DNA of 26,131 bases from Tritrichomonas foetus (lineage: Eukaryota > Parabasalia > Tritrichomonadida > Tritrichomonadidae): assembly GCA_001839685.1 (NCBI GenBank), contig MLAK01001230.1:1-26131 (forward strand), given 5' to 3'. Below are positions 17,221 to 26,131 of the stretch, piece by piece (the stretch's first letter is position 1; each line of letters begins with the position of its first letter). A model generated the notes under the pieces. It worked only from the letters and a program-made list of their open reading frames with translations, had not been told where the DNA came from and ran no database searches. Both the position numbers and the translations under genes were made by a program.

Positions 17221-17985
17221 ATGTTATTATTTTGTTATTATTTTTATACAACCGTGTCACTTTTGGAGTCAGCTTTTCTTTTTTTTCTGAGTTTTTTGTC
17301 CTTTTTTCAAAAATTCATCTCGATTTCAATGAGTTTATCTTAGGAAATTGATCTCACTTTTTAATAATCTTATCAATGATTTGAATCATTTTATGAGTGT
17401 TACAACTTTTTAATAGCTATCTCATATCCCTCATGGTTACTTTTTGTGAAAATCTATGAATTTTTATTTGAATGAAAATCGCCGTTGGTTTCAGAAAAAT
17501 ATTGCTTGTTTGAATTTTGGCCATATACAGATTTCAATACTTTTGAGAGCAAAATGGAATTCGAATGTGACCAAATGAAAAATGTTAATTAATGAATTCT
17601 AAGCCTGATCATCAAAAATTATCATGAATCGTGTTAATAAGGATTTTTGTTCAAGTATAGTCTTACATAATGATGATGAGAGTTACTTTGTCGACCGAGG
17701 CAATCATAATAGCCACTCATCCAATCTTTTTATTCATGGATAATGCGAATTCTATTTCTATTCTACTCGAACAATTGAGCCGAATGATGATTTGAAAATA
17801 TGACTAATATTCAAATTTGAGAAATTTGATCGAAAAAACAGAAGTTTACGTGAAATAAGGTCAATTATTATTTATATCAATTCAACCATATTATTAGTCA
17901 AAACTTGCTATATGAACTTCAGTTTTCGTTAAAATAATTCAGACTTTATTTGGTCAGTTATAACTGGTGATCAAATATTTTACAA
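17221..17985. promoter_or_regulatory. Divergent intergenic region, Rab / single-TM gene
   Basis: 765 bases between head-to-head genes. The Rab side holds the 23-nt element (17242-17264). The other side has ATTTGGTC at 17948-17955 followed by a palindrome-like AGTTATAACT, about 30-45 nt before the ATG at 17986. A minus-strand ATTTGGTC also occurs (17569-17576). No gene is visible inside. Confidence 0.45.
17242..17264 (-). promoter_or_regulatory. 23-nt element upstream of Rab (copy B)
   Basis: AAAAGTGACAC (17264-17254), five bases, then TATAAAA (17248-17242), ending 21 nt before the Rab ATG. It matches the 14-3-3 copy at 20 of 23 positions; the differences all fall in the 5-nt spacer. Confidence 0.65.
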
Positions 17986-18345
17986 ATGAGCTTTTCACAG
18001 ATTTCAGGTCATCTTAAATTGTTTCTCCAAGAGTCAATGGATAGTGCATCAAAAAAACTTTCGATTGACTCAAAAAATTTCAACGAAATACTCAAAGAAA
18101 AATCTCTCGAATTTAATCAAGAACTCCCGCTTGATCAGCCTTATACAATACTTCAAAAAGTACCCATAAAATCGACTACATTTATTAATCGAGCTTACGC
18201 CTTGCTTGTCTTTTTCCTTCTCATGGATTTCATTCTGATTGGTCTCTACGTTTACAAAAATCGCCATTCCATTCAGATGCAACAATCAAAACTACACAAA
18301 GATGTTATGATGGATACTGTTTATACTGATCTGCACTTGAACTAA
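17986..18345 (+). CDS. Small single-pass membrane protein, uncharacterised
   Basis: 119 residues. The first 60 are hydrophilic with a short helical stretch (NEILKEKSLEFNQEL). One hydrophobic segment (about 68-89, ALLVFFLLMDFILIGLYVY) is followed by a 30-residue basic-to-polar tail (KNRHSIQMQQSKLHKD). No signal peptide is seen, so an N-in signal-anchor or internal anchor is likely. The gene is divergent from Rab. The stop overlaps TAAA. I recognise no family. The length and the TM support a real gene, but it is the least certain of the plus-strand coding calls apart from the coiled-coil gene. Confidence 0.55.
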   Translation: MSFSQISGHLKLFLQESMDSASKKLSIDSKNFNEILKEKSLEFNQELPLDQPYTILQKVPIKSTTFINRAYALLVFFLLMDFILIGLYVYKNRHSIQMQQSKLHKDVMMDTVYTDLHLN

Positions 18346-18608
18346 ATCATCAATGTAAAATCATAATAATTAGTGATTGTTATTGGATTTGAATTATGAT
18401 GATGATGAATTTGAATGTTGTTATTTCTAGAATTTATCACTTTATGAATTCTTATTTTGGGAATTATTTCTCTGTTTATGTAAAATGTTTAATTAAAAAG
18501 TTTTTCAATAAATCACTTTTTTTATTTCGATTTTTATTAGATTACATATTTATTAATTTACATACAAAACAAAAAACAAAAAAAAAAAAAAATAAGAAAG
18601 AAATTGAA
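18346..18608. other. Short convergent spacer with A-rich tract
   Basis: This spacer separates the ends of two convergent genes. It carries an interrupted A-rich run (about 18566-18602) next to the end of the WD40 gene. No gene is seen. Confidence 0.5.
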
Positions 18609-21476
18609 TTACATCTTTGCTTGAGACAATCTCTTCAAGTATAGGTGTGCATAAAACATGTCAGTATCATTCAAATGTGGTTTTCGTGGTGTTTCGGCTT
18701 TTGGCACAACAAGAGAAACTCTTGGTGGTAGTTTGGGTACTGTTGTTGTATAAAGGTCAGTAGAAATTGCGAAATAAGGGATGGTTTTCTTAGGTTGTTT
18801 TGATTCAATATACATGGTACTTCTCAATTTTGCAGGAAACTTTGATTTAAAGAATTGATCTTCATCATCACTATCACTATCAGCATCATTAGCAAAAGCT
18901 TTCATTTCACGATCCATTGGTGTATAAGGTTGTGTATTCACAAATACATCGTCATCATGATTATATGAGAAACCAGAAGCATCTGTTATTAAAGGTGATG
19001 TAATCATTCGATGTGTTTTTGGATACAGACCCGTTGGGATATTCATGGGTTTATTAAAATCAATTTTTTGTGAAGAAGCACCACCATTGGTGTATTTTCC
19101 ACTATTACTGCGACTATCACCTGTTTCATTACTGTCCACTTCGGTGTCATTTTCATAGTCATAATTGTATGTATTACTCAAGTCATTATTATTGTATAAA
19201 TCACTATTCATCTGTTCAGCATTTGTAATTTCATGGAAATCAAGTTTCGAATTATCATTCATATTATCACCGAAAGAAAGTCTATCAGAATCACCAAACA
19301 AATCTACTTTTGGTCTGTTTGTTCGAGCAGATTTGGCAATTTTTGGCGACTTTGGAGGATGAACTTCATGTGGAAAAGTAGAGGGGCGAAAAGTATTGAT
19401 CGAAATTGGAAATTCTGTCTGTGTTTTAGAACTTAATGGATAAACTACATAATCAGATGGACGTATTGGATCATCTGAAGAAATTGGAACAAATCTATCT
19501 TTAATAGTATCATGTGAATCAACGGATTTATGGATTTTATCGGATTTTTTAATTTTGTCTGATTGCCCAGAGAATACTTTCTTATCTAGAAGCATGACTG
19601 CATTTTCTATACCGACAGCAACACTTTTATGACCATTTATGACTGATAGACATCTAATTGGAACTGGTAGAATGATTCTAGTGAAAATTGCATTTATGGT
19701 ATAATTCCAAACATAAATAGATCCATCAGCAGCAGCAGAAACCCAAAAAGTGTCTGAAAATGCGAAATCTGTAACAGGTGCATCATGAACCTTTGCTTTT
19801 TCTTTACTTCGAAGTGATCGATTATTCATAGATATTCTTTCAATTGCACCACTTGAAAAGCCTAGATAAATCAAATCTGCGTTCATTTTCATGCATGTGA
19901 ATTTACATACGGTTGTTCGACTAATTGGCCAATCTTTCTTTAAATCATAAAAAGTCAATTCTTGTTCACGTACTAGAAGAACTAGATTAGTGGGGAAATA
20001 ATAATCAATTTTAAGGATAGGTGGACCAGTTACTTCAAATTTATGAACAAATTCAAAATTATGAGTATTCATTAATAACAATTCATTTTTCAAGGTAGAA
20101 ACTATATAATACCATGTTTTTTCATATTTACAAATACTCATTGAAACTGCACCAACATTTTTCCAGGCGATTTCTTTAAATGGCCAAATATTTGTATTGT
20201 AAATTGTAATGAAGCCTTCTTTAGAAATCATGAAAAATCGATCACGTTGAGTAGTATATTTAACTCGATAAGCATGCGTACTTTGTGCACCTAAATAAGA
20301 TTTATAAATGAAGAATCCACGATCATAGAAATATTGTGTTGGTCCAGGGGATGATCTAGCCGAAACATCAATGAATTCATTTGGTGATTCAATTTTTGCA
20401 ATTTCAAGACCATCACGTGGTGAAGTGAAAATGACAGTAGAATTTTGTCCTTGGGTTAGAATTCTAGCAGCACTATCAAGCTTGTTATAGCGGATTATAG
20501 AAACTGGATTAATTCCAGCAGCTATCCATGTTTTCCAAAAGACTGAAAGTTCATAAAAAGTGATCTTTCCTTCAAAACTAAGTGCAATTCTTGTTGTATC
20601 TGCTTTAAAAAGTTTATTTGCTTTTTCATTTGAATGAATCAGTTCAATATTTTTTTTGGTTTTAATATTGAGTAAATATAATGATAAATTATTATGAAGC
20701 ATTAATAAGTGCTCACTATCGTAAATCATACAATCATAAAAATCTTCAGCAAAATGATTCAATGAATCCAAAAATGGAGATTTTCGGGCCCGTATTCCAT
20801 TCAAATCATATGCCGAATAACCATCTCTTGTTGGCAAATAAACAGCTTCGCTTTCAAAATCAGCGGTTATTGGATATCCATGTAATAATTCATCAGCAAA
20901 AATTTTGTCAAGATAAATTGAAAAAGTGTCGTAATTGACTCCATAACAACGAACTGAGTCACCTACAACTATCAGCATTTTTGAATTTTCGAAATAAAAT
21001 ATCGATTTGATATTATTTTGGGCGATCGGATGGCCAGATAAAACTGGATGGCCAACTTCAGAAAGATCTATAACGACTATTTTTGAGGGATTTTCGACAA
21101 CCCCGAAGATATAATTTCGATCGCGAGAATAAGCAGTTGCTATAAATTTATAAAAGAAACGATCTTTGTATTCGTTACTTTCGAATCGGAAAAAGTCTCC
21201 TGGTGTTGTAATAATGATCATTTCCTTCTTCGTTTCATCTTCATCGATAGAAAATTCGATAACCCCGGTTGCTGCAGAGTAGGGCCCCTCAATCTCGCGA
21301 ACGGGATCTGCACCGAGTTTAAAAGTCGTGTGTTCGAACGAGTTTATCTTCGAAGCTTGCCTTAATTCGGCTTGCTCGTAGGTCATGATTTTCGCTTTTA
21401 ACGTATATCTCAAAAATCTATTCAATTTCAGTTCACAAAAATTTCTCTGAAAGAATAATTGAATTGAAGTAGTCAT
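18609..21476 (-). CDS. WD40-type beta-propeller protein with long disordered tail
   Basis: 955 residues from the ATG at 21474-21476; a second in-frame ATG gives MTYEQAELRQAS at residue 31. TCATA lies about 12 nt upstream of the first ATG, which favours the longer form. Residues ~60-640 are beta-rich and contain propeller blades, clearest at HDAPVTDFAFSDTFW then AADGSIYVWNY (about 565-592) and SVAVGIENAVMLLD. Two seven-bladed propellers would fit this length. Residues ~640-955 are disordered, Ser/Asn/Asp-rich, with an acidic DADSDSDDED cluster near 870. It probably serves as a protein-interaction scaffold; the partner is unknown, and I cannot assign it to a named WD40 family. The upstream spacer holds the shared 22-mer and further ATTTGG-type sites. 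Confidence 0.75.
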   Translation of the reverse strand: MTTSIQLFFQRNFCELKLNRFLRYTLKAKIMTYEQAELRQASKINSFEHTTFKLGADPVREIEGPYSAATGVIEFSIDEDETKKEMIIITTPGDFFRFESNEYKDRFFYKFIATAYSRDRNYIFGVVENPSKIVVIDLSEVGHPVLSGHPIAQNNIKSIFYFENSKMLIVVGDSVRCYGVNYDTFSIYLDKIFADELLHGYPITADFESEAVYLPTRDGYSAYDLNGIRARKSPFLDSLNHFAEDFYDCMIYDSEHLLMLHNNLSLYLLNIKTKKNIELIHSNEKANKLFKADTTRIALSFEGKITFYELSVFWKTWIAAGINPVSIIRYNKLDSAARILTQGQNSTVIFTSPRDGLEIAKIESPNEFIDVSARSSPGPTQYFYDRGFFIYKSYLGAQSTHAYRVKYTTQRDRFFMISKEGFITIYNTNIWPFKEIAWKNVGAVSMSICKYEKTWYYIVSTLKNELLLMNTHNFEFVHKFEVTGPPILKIDYYFPTNLVLLVREQELTFYDLKKDWPISRTTVCKFTCMKMNADLIYLGFSSGAIERISMNNRSLRSKEKAKVHDAPVTDFAFSDTFWVSAAADGSIYVWNYTINAIFTRIILPVPIRCLSVINGHKSVAVGIENAVMLLDKKVFSGQSDKIKKSDKIHKSVDSHDTIKDRFVPISSDDPIRPSDYVVYPLSSKTQTEFPISINTFRPSTFPHEVHPPKSPKIAKSARTNRPKVDLFGDSDRLSFGDNMNDNSKLDFHEITNAEQMNSDLYNNNDLSNTYNYDYENDTEVDSNETGDSRSNSGKYTNGGASSQKIDFNKPMNIPTGLYPKTHRMITSPLITDASGFSYNHDDDVFVNTQPYTPMDREMKAFANDADSDSDDEDQFFKSKFPAKLRSTMYIESKQPKKTIPYFAISTDLYTTTVPKLPPRVSLVVPKAETPRKPHLNDTDMFYAHLYLKRLSQAKM

Positions 21477-21835
21477 GGTTAATTATGAACAGTTAAGGCC
21501 AAATAACAACAAAAGTCGGATTGAATAATTTATTTGGGCCTACACTCATTTACCTAATTGTGAAATAAAAGGTCAAATAAAGGCCAAAATGAAATTGCGG
21601 TTCTTTGTGTCACTTAGACAATGGGCTAATGTGATGAGAATAAATAAATAAATAAAAAAATCTTGCTTTTGATATGTAGTATATATATGGTATATGTGAT
21701 TTTCATTGTGAATAGAAAATAAAAAAATTCAATGTTAATTTAGAAAATGAGATGTCCAAGTAAGACATCTATTAAATATAATAGAAATTTTGTAATGTTT
21801 GGTAAAGCGTGTTTATAAACATTTTGAATTATATT
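21477..21835. promoter_or_regulatory. Spacer with ATTTGGCC cluster, upstream of the WD40 gene
   Basis: Reading the minus strand toward the WD40 ATG, this region carries AAGTGACAC (21615-21607), the 22-mer with tandem ATTTGRCC (21588-21567), GGCCCAAAT (21540-21532) and ATTTGGCC (21504-21497) before TCATA near the start. The remaining 200 bases, next to the end of the GAP gene, are featureless. Confidence 0.5.
21567..21588 (-). promoter_or_regulatory. Shared 22-mer with tandem ATTTGRCC, copy 2
   Basis: Identical over 22 bases, on the opposite strand, to 5236-5257. Here it lies about 90 nt upstream of the WD40 start, within a cluster of related ATTTGG/CCAAAT sites, which favours a promoter role. 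Confidence 0.55.
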
Positions 21836-23831
21836 TCATAATTTCCTTTTCACCATAAGTGAAGTTATTCCTTCATGATTTGAATATGTTTTCCCATTAT
21901 TGTCATCAATAATCTGCAATAGAAGTGATGATATTATGCTTAATTTGTCTCTAAAATGTTCAATGGAAATATTATATGAATTCATGGCTCCAATTGCAGT
22001 TTGTCGAACGAGAGACGGTAAAGCTTTTTTACTAACAATGGTAGAACCTCTTAATGGACCAAACCATTTCATTGTATTTTTATATTTGACATCTACTCTA
22101 AATAGTGCTGTATTTAATGGATAAATTATTATGTGTGCTTGATTAAACTGTGAAGTAGTTGTGTATGTATTATAATTAATTTCTTTCTCACTCCATATTA
22201 TTTGAACAGGATCATTCCCAATATGTCTTTTCCTTCCTATCTGTTGAGAATCGTCTGACAATGGCATTAATGGTGCTACATGAAACATTAACTGATTTTC
22301 AAAGTCTGCATAATAAACTGAACTTGCTCCTGATTTAAAAGTTATCATATCCAAATTTCCATCAAATCCAGAATGTTCTGGCAAACTAATTACCCATCCC
22401 AAACCATGTAGAAATTCTCTAAAATGTGGAGAAGTATCTGGCAAAGATTTAGATAGAACAGTTTGTTGTGATTCATTAATATCACCTGAATATAATACAC
22501 CAATTTTAGTATCAAAACGATGATTTGTTCCATAGAGTTTCTGAACACTTATTGTCGATAATGGATCAAGAGGTAAAGGACGTAAATCACCATCATTATA
22601 GCCGACAATTGTAGAAACAGATGAGAAGGTCGTTCCTTCTTCGATAGGAGAATATTCAAATTTCTTTTTGTCTGGAATAATATATTCGAAAAATTCATAT
22701 TGTTTTTCCATCAGAGCTTCTTTGTGTTTGTCAGAATTTTCTTCATATATTTGATGAACTTGTTCTAATTGAATATTAAATTCATCTTCATATGAATCAA
22801 CAATGCTGCTAAACAACGAAGAAAAATTATTTTGCTTTACCCTATCATTTTTTGGAATAATCACATCAGGGAAATCAAATTTGTTTTTACTATTGCTATA
22901 TTCCTCTTGTATTTTGGAATTGATATTATTCATTTTCCAATTATAAATACCAGCACGAGTTTGTGTTGTAACAGAGATTCCATCGAAAGCATAATCTAGT
23001 CGCATAATTGAGTCATTCATGGTTGTAAACAATTCCATAGCAATAGTAAAAATATTGAATAAACGATAAATTTGTCCCTGTTGCAAATAATTGATCAATA
23101 TCACATCCATTGGAAAAGAAATTCACAATAAAATTATTAATTTCATATCTTAGAAGTGATGGAGCTGGTGAAATAAAAGAAAATCCACAGTTTGATACTT
23201 TCATTTTATCATAAATCTCAGGGAAAATTATAGATAAAATACATCGAAATAAAATATGCGAACAAACATGTTTTTTCATATTCCAATTATCAATAATATT
23301 GCTGAAAACCAGTTTTAAAGCAGAAATAGCATCTTCTACATTCGATGGTGATGAATTCGAATCGATTACAGGTGATATTCCACTTGGGATTGGCCGGTAA
23401 AATATGTCTCGTTCTGAATCTGATCTAGCGAAACAATTAAAAGCTACAGTTAATGGAAATACACCGTCAATCCCAGAAATTAAATCTTCATCAAGCAAAA
23501 ATACTACTTTGAATAGTAATGATATTGCTGGTTTTCTAATAAGTTTTGATGATTCAGGATGAAATAAATGACAAAATATCATGTTTAATTGAACTATTAT
23601 TTCAGGTATGAAGTCATTCGATGTTGTAAAATCAAAAACACGTGACAGTGCATCAATAACACCTTTTGCATTCGCGTATTTATTACCCCAAATTGTCCTT
23701 TGGACACTCGGCAAATATGATCTTATCTGCGTTAGAAATACAGTTAGTTCTTGATTAATGAATTGTGGAATATTGAAGCTACGATCAGTTAGAATCAATT
23801 TAATAGTCGTTTCAACTGATGGGGGTGTCAT
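21836..23831 (-). CDS. RapGAP/RalGAP/tuberin-type GTPase-activating protein, frame-interrupted
   Basis: Two overlapping frames form one gene. 23831-23013 encodes a 272-residue helical N-terminus (start MTPPSVETTIKL; an in-frame stop lies just upstream). 23110-21836 encodes the GAP part. The GAP domain shows KIGVLYSGDINESQQTVLS, FLHGLGWVISLPEHSGFDG, KRHIGNDPVQIIWSE with the catalytic asparagine thumb (Asn299 of the second frame), IIIYPL, and WFGPLRG...LPSLVRQTAIGA, closest to RalGAP-alpha/tuberin. It would stimulate GTP hydrolysis by Rap-, Ral- or Rheb-like GTPases. The frames differ by +1 in the 98-nt overlap; dropping one T of the T5 run near 23052-23056 gives a smooth join (SFIQYF into TIAMELF). 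It is far shorter than animal RalGAPs (about 665 residues). Confidence 0.75.
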
Positions 23832-24245
23832 ATGTTAGATGAAGAATCAAATTTATCAATTCTAAAACCTATTCAAAAAAATTCTTAGTTTTCCATCTGA
23901 AATCGATTTTTTGAAATAATTTAAATACATTGAATTTAACAGAATCAGAAACATTTAATACATTAAGTTCTTGATTAAACAACACCTATAAATCTTTACT
24001 ATTATATCTATTTTTTATCTTTTCGTATTCTATTTTGTAATTTAAATGTCAAAAATGACCTTGAGCAATTTTCACACTAAGAATACATAGGATACGGAAA
24101 TCATCTCATTCATTTCCTATTAATCAACTAAAGCTAGTTTTCTAAATCGCAAGAATTCAAAATAACAAAGAAAGAAAGAAAGGAAAAAACAGAAAGTGTT
24201 TCCGAAAAAATAAAACATGAGATTTATTCTATATTGAAAACAATA
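23832..24245. other. Intergenic spacer with short AAAG repeat
   Basis: 414 AT-rich bases between two minus-strand genes. The only distinct feature is an AAAG microsatellite of about four units near 24167-24183. No gene is supported. Confidence 0.5.
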
Positions 24246-25604
24246 TTATATATCAAACCGTTCTTCAGATAAGACAATGTCAACAAGAATATCTTTTTCA
24301 TCAGCTGATAGCCTAACTTTTCTATTCTTAGTGGCACTTTCTACATTTCGATTTGAATAAACATCTAAATGATGGCTTGGAAAATCATATTCATTTAAAT
24401 CATCATTGGAGCTGGAATTAGAATTTGAAAAATAATATGATGGAGCATGAATTCGATTTATGTCATAGTTTAACTTTTGAATAGTTTTTGGCTGTTTTCG
24501 TTGCTGTTCTTTCATTTTCATATTTTTGGAAAATTCATCATACATATCCTGATTAATATCATCAAACTGATCATTCTTTCTAATATTACGATTACTATCA
24601 TAATCAAAATTATTGGGATTGCTCCTGTGAAAATCATTATTTTTTTGAGAATTTCTGTCGTGATCATAATAATTAATATAACTTGGTTGCTTCCTTGATG
24701 CTTTGCGAGTGTTTTCGAAATCGGAAATTGGAGGTCGCGAGATTCCAAATTTCTTCTTTTCTTGAACACGATTAATTGCCGAGATATACATATTTTTAGT
24801 CCACAACGAGAAACAGTTCGATTTTATTTTGTGATTTGTTAAATATGAAACAAGTTCGAAATTATTTCTCAGATAAAACGAATATTCCAAAAACTTTTCA
24901 TGATTTCTTTCTTCGTTTTCAAAATCGAATTGCTGATTAGTTTGTGTTTGAGTCTTTTTGGCATTTTTCGATAAACGATTCAGAGGAATTGGATCATAAG
25001 GCACTAAATTCTGCTTGTTTCCATCATTTTTTTGCGCTCTTGTCTTTTTTCTGGATTGTCCAGAATTTTTTGTCTTTTTCGAAGAACTTTTTTTGGGGTT
25101 TTCAGTCACAAATTTGGTCGGATTAAATGAAAAAGTAACATTATTGGATTTGTTATGTTTAAATTTAGTTTTTGGATGAGTTTTTTGCTCTTTTGATTGG
25201 AAAGTTTCATTTGCGATAATATTATCATTTTTCTTTTTGTTTTGCGAATTATCTGTTTTATTTTTGCTGTTATTTTCATTTCCTTTATTTTTTTCTGGTT
25301 TTGAATTATTTTCGAGTTGGATATGATTGTTATTCGATTTATCTTTTTCTTCTTGATTTTCAGGTGATTTTTGTCTGAATTGGAATATTTCTGCTGATTT
25401 ACTAAATTTTCTTGATTTGTTCAGCTCTTGAAGTAGCAAATTGGCGGACGACGTATTCGATTTAATTTTGTTGCTTTTTTTCTTGCCTCTCAAATCATCC
25501 AAATATTTGTCGATTAAAAATTGATAGACAATACCGAGAGAATCCACGATCGATCGTTCTTTAACCGGAGTTTCAGTAAATTCATTTCCTTCATCGATTT
25601 CCAT
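24246..25604 (-). CDS. Uncharacterised Lys/Asn-rich disordered protein
   Basis: 452 residues. An N-terminal helix (SLGIVYQFLIDKYLDDL, about 22-38) precedes a long Lys/Asn/Ser-rich disordered region (about 40-225). A central helical block (about 235-285), EKFLEYSFYLRNNFELVSYL then CFSLWTKNMYISAINRV, has a spaced hydrophobic/Trp pattern that loosely recalls a single Sfi1-type (centrin-binding) repeat, which is weak evidence. More Asn/Asp/Arg-rich disorder follows, ending in an acidic helix (SADEKDILVDIVLSEERFDI). No membrane segment is present. Low complexity makes homology hard to judge. The long intact frame and the folded-looking ends support a real gene. Function unknown. Confidence 0.65.
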   Translation of the reverse strand: MEIDEGNEFTETPVKERSIVDSLGIVYQFLIDKYLDDLRGKKKSNKIKSNTSSANLLLQELNKSRKFSKSAEIFQFRQKSPENQEEKDKSNNNHIQLENNSKPEKNKGNENNSKNKTDNSQNKKKNDNIIANETFQSKEQKTHPKTKFKHNKSNNVTFSFNPTKFVTENPKKSSSKKTKNSGQSRKKTRAQKNDGNKQNLVPYDPIPLNRLSKNAKKTQTQTNQQFDFENEERNHEKFLEYSFYLRNNFELVSYLTNHKIKSNCFSLWTKNMYISAINRVQEKKKFGISRPPISDFENTRKASRKQPSYINYYDHDRNSQKNNDFHRSNPNNFDYDSNRNIRKNDQFDDINQDMYDEFSKNMKMKEQQRKQPKTIQKLNYDINRIHAPSYYFSNSNSSSNDDLNEYDFPSHHLDVYSNRNVESATKNRKVRLSADEKDILVDIVLSEERFDI

Positions 25605-26131
25605 TTGAATAAACGGCTTTCAAAAAGTCCATTACGATGAAAATGCCATCAAAATTATGAGAAAATAATATTTCAATTTCATAATTGTCAATGTTTAAAA
25701 ACATTCTGAAAGCTATAGCTATTGGAAAAGTTTAAAAAAAATCTGTAAGAGAGGCTTTGAAAAAAACAATTTTTAATTTTGATTTTAAAAAACACGAATA
25801 TCTTCAATTTTTCATAGTACAAATTTTTTATAACAAAGATTAATTGCAAATAATATTTATGATGTAATTATCCTTGATATAATAACATAAAAAATAAATT
25901 TATAGTCAGATAACTCTATATTTAATTTTTGTCACATTTTGTAATTTTTCTTTATCTTTTTCTTGCATAGTGAATCAGCGACTCCTGTTACACATTTCTG
26001 CGCGCATACATATGATGCATATACTTTAAAATTATAAAGGCTCGATTTCGAGATTTTTTTCATTTTTGAGTCATTACGACCCCCTAAAACATTTCACGTT
26101 ATCACCACCATCAATTCAAAAATAACCCAAA
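25605..26131. other. Gene-free end of window
   Basis: 527 bases upstream of the last minus-strand gene. Mostly AT-rich; a short GC-richer patch near 25975-26015 contains GCGCGC, and CTCGATTTCGAG (about 26041-26052) is a near-palindrome. The start of a further gene on the plus strand beyond the window edge cannot be excluded. No coding region is supported. Confidence 0.5.

Noticed and set aside
1..26131. tRNA, rRNA, CRISPR arrays, intact transposons
   Set aside because: No B-box/cloverleaf, rRNA core, regular spaced repeats or transposase/integrase frames were seen in a manual read of both strands.

Overview
The window looks like nuclear DNA of a parabasalid protist (a trichomonad, possibly Tritrichomonas-like). 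The lineage call is an inference from these points: AT-rich DNA; long, almost entirely intronless eukaryotic genes on both strands with spacers of about 0.3-1.5 kb; TAAA overlapping several stop codons; TCA-type start elements next to some ATGs; one very short GT-AG intron; and eukaryote-only families (AGC kinase, 14-3-3, Rab, Nup155, TRAP-gamma, RalGAP-type GAP). There are no prokaryotic operons, Shine-Dalgarno sites, CRISPR arrays or recognisable tRNA/rRNA genes.

Layout. 1-485: gene-free, with two inverted-repeat structures. 486-1893 (-): PH-domain AGC kinase split by a 25-nt intron. It is divergent from 2306-3637 (+), an enolase-fold protein whose catalytic residues are degraded and which starts with a DPY-30/RII-like motif. 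4383-4856 (+): TRAP-gamma with a shortened cytosolic loop. 5064-5204: a nested inverted repeat that looks like a structured RNA. 5583-7493 (+): a ubiquitin/doublecortin-like domain fused to a P-loop NTPase. 7821-11102 (+): a Nup155-type nucleoporin, then a T54 tract, then a decayed type I surface-protein gene (about 11550-12418). 12652-13263 (+) coiled-coil protein and 13880-14737 (+) disordered protein, with a GC-richer unexplained stretch between them. 15210-15932 (-) 14-3-3 and 16582-17220 (-) Rab GTPase. 17986-18345 (+) single-TM protein. 18609-21476 (-) WD40 protein. 21836-23831 (-) RapGAP/RalGAP-type GAP interrupted by a +1 frame change. 24246-25604 (-) disordered N/K-rich protein.

How the genes relate. 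They look independently transcribed and do not form one pathway. Several are signalling or trafficking genes (AGC kinase, 14-3-3, Rab, Rap/Ral GAP) and two are core cellular machinery (Nup155, TRAP-gamma).

The most notable non-coding signals are: (1) a 23-nt element, AAAAGTGACAC - 5 nt - TATAAAA, with identical spacing directly upstream of the 14-3-3 and Rab genes, and its AAAAGTGACA core upstream of TRAP-gamma; these three genes also look richest in C-ending codons; (2) a 22-nt sequence containing ATTTGRCC twice, identical in two intergenic regions 16 kb apart on opposite strands; (3) the structured element at 5064-5204; (4) the 25-nt intron. All calls come from reading the sequence; no search or folding program was run.
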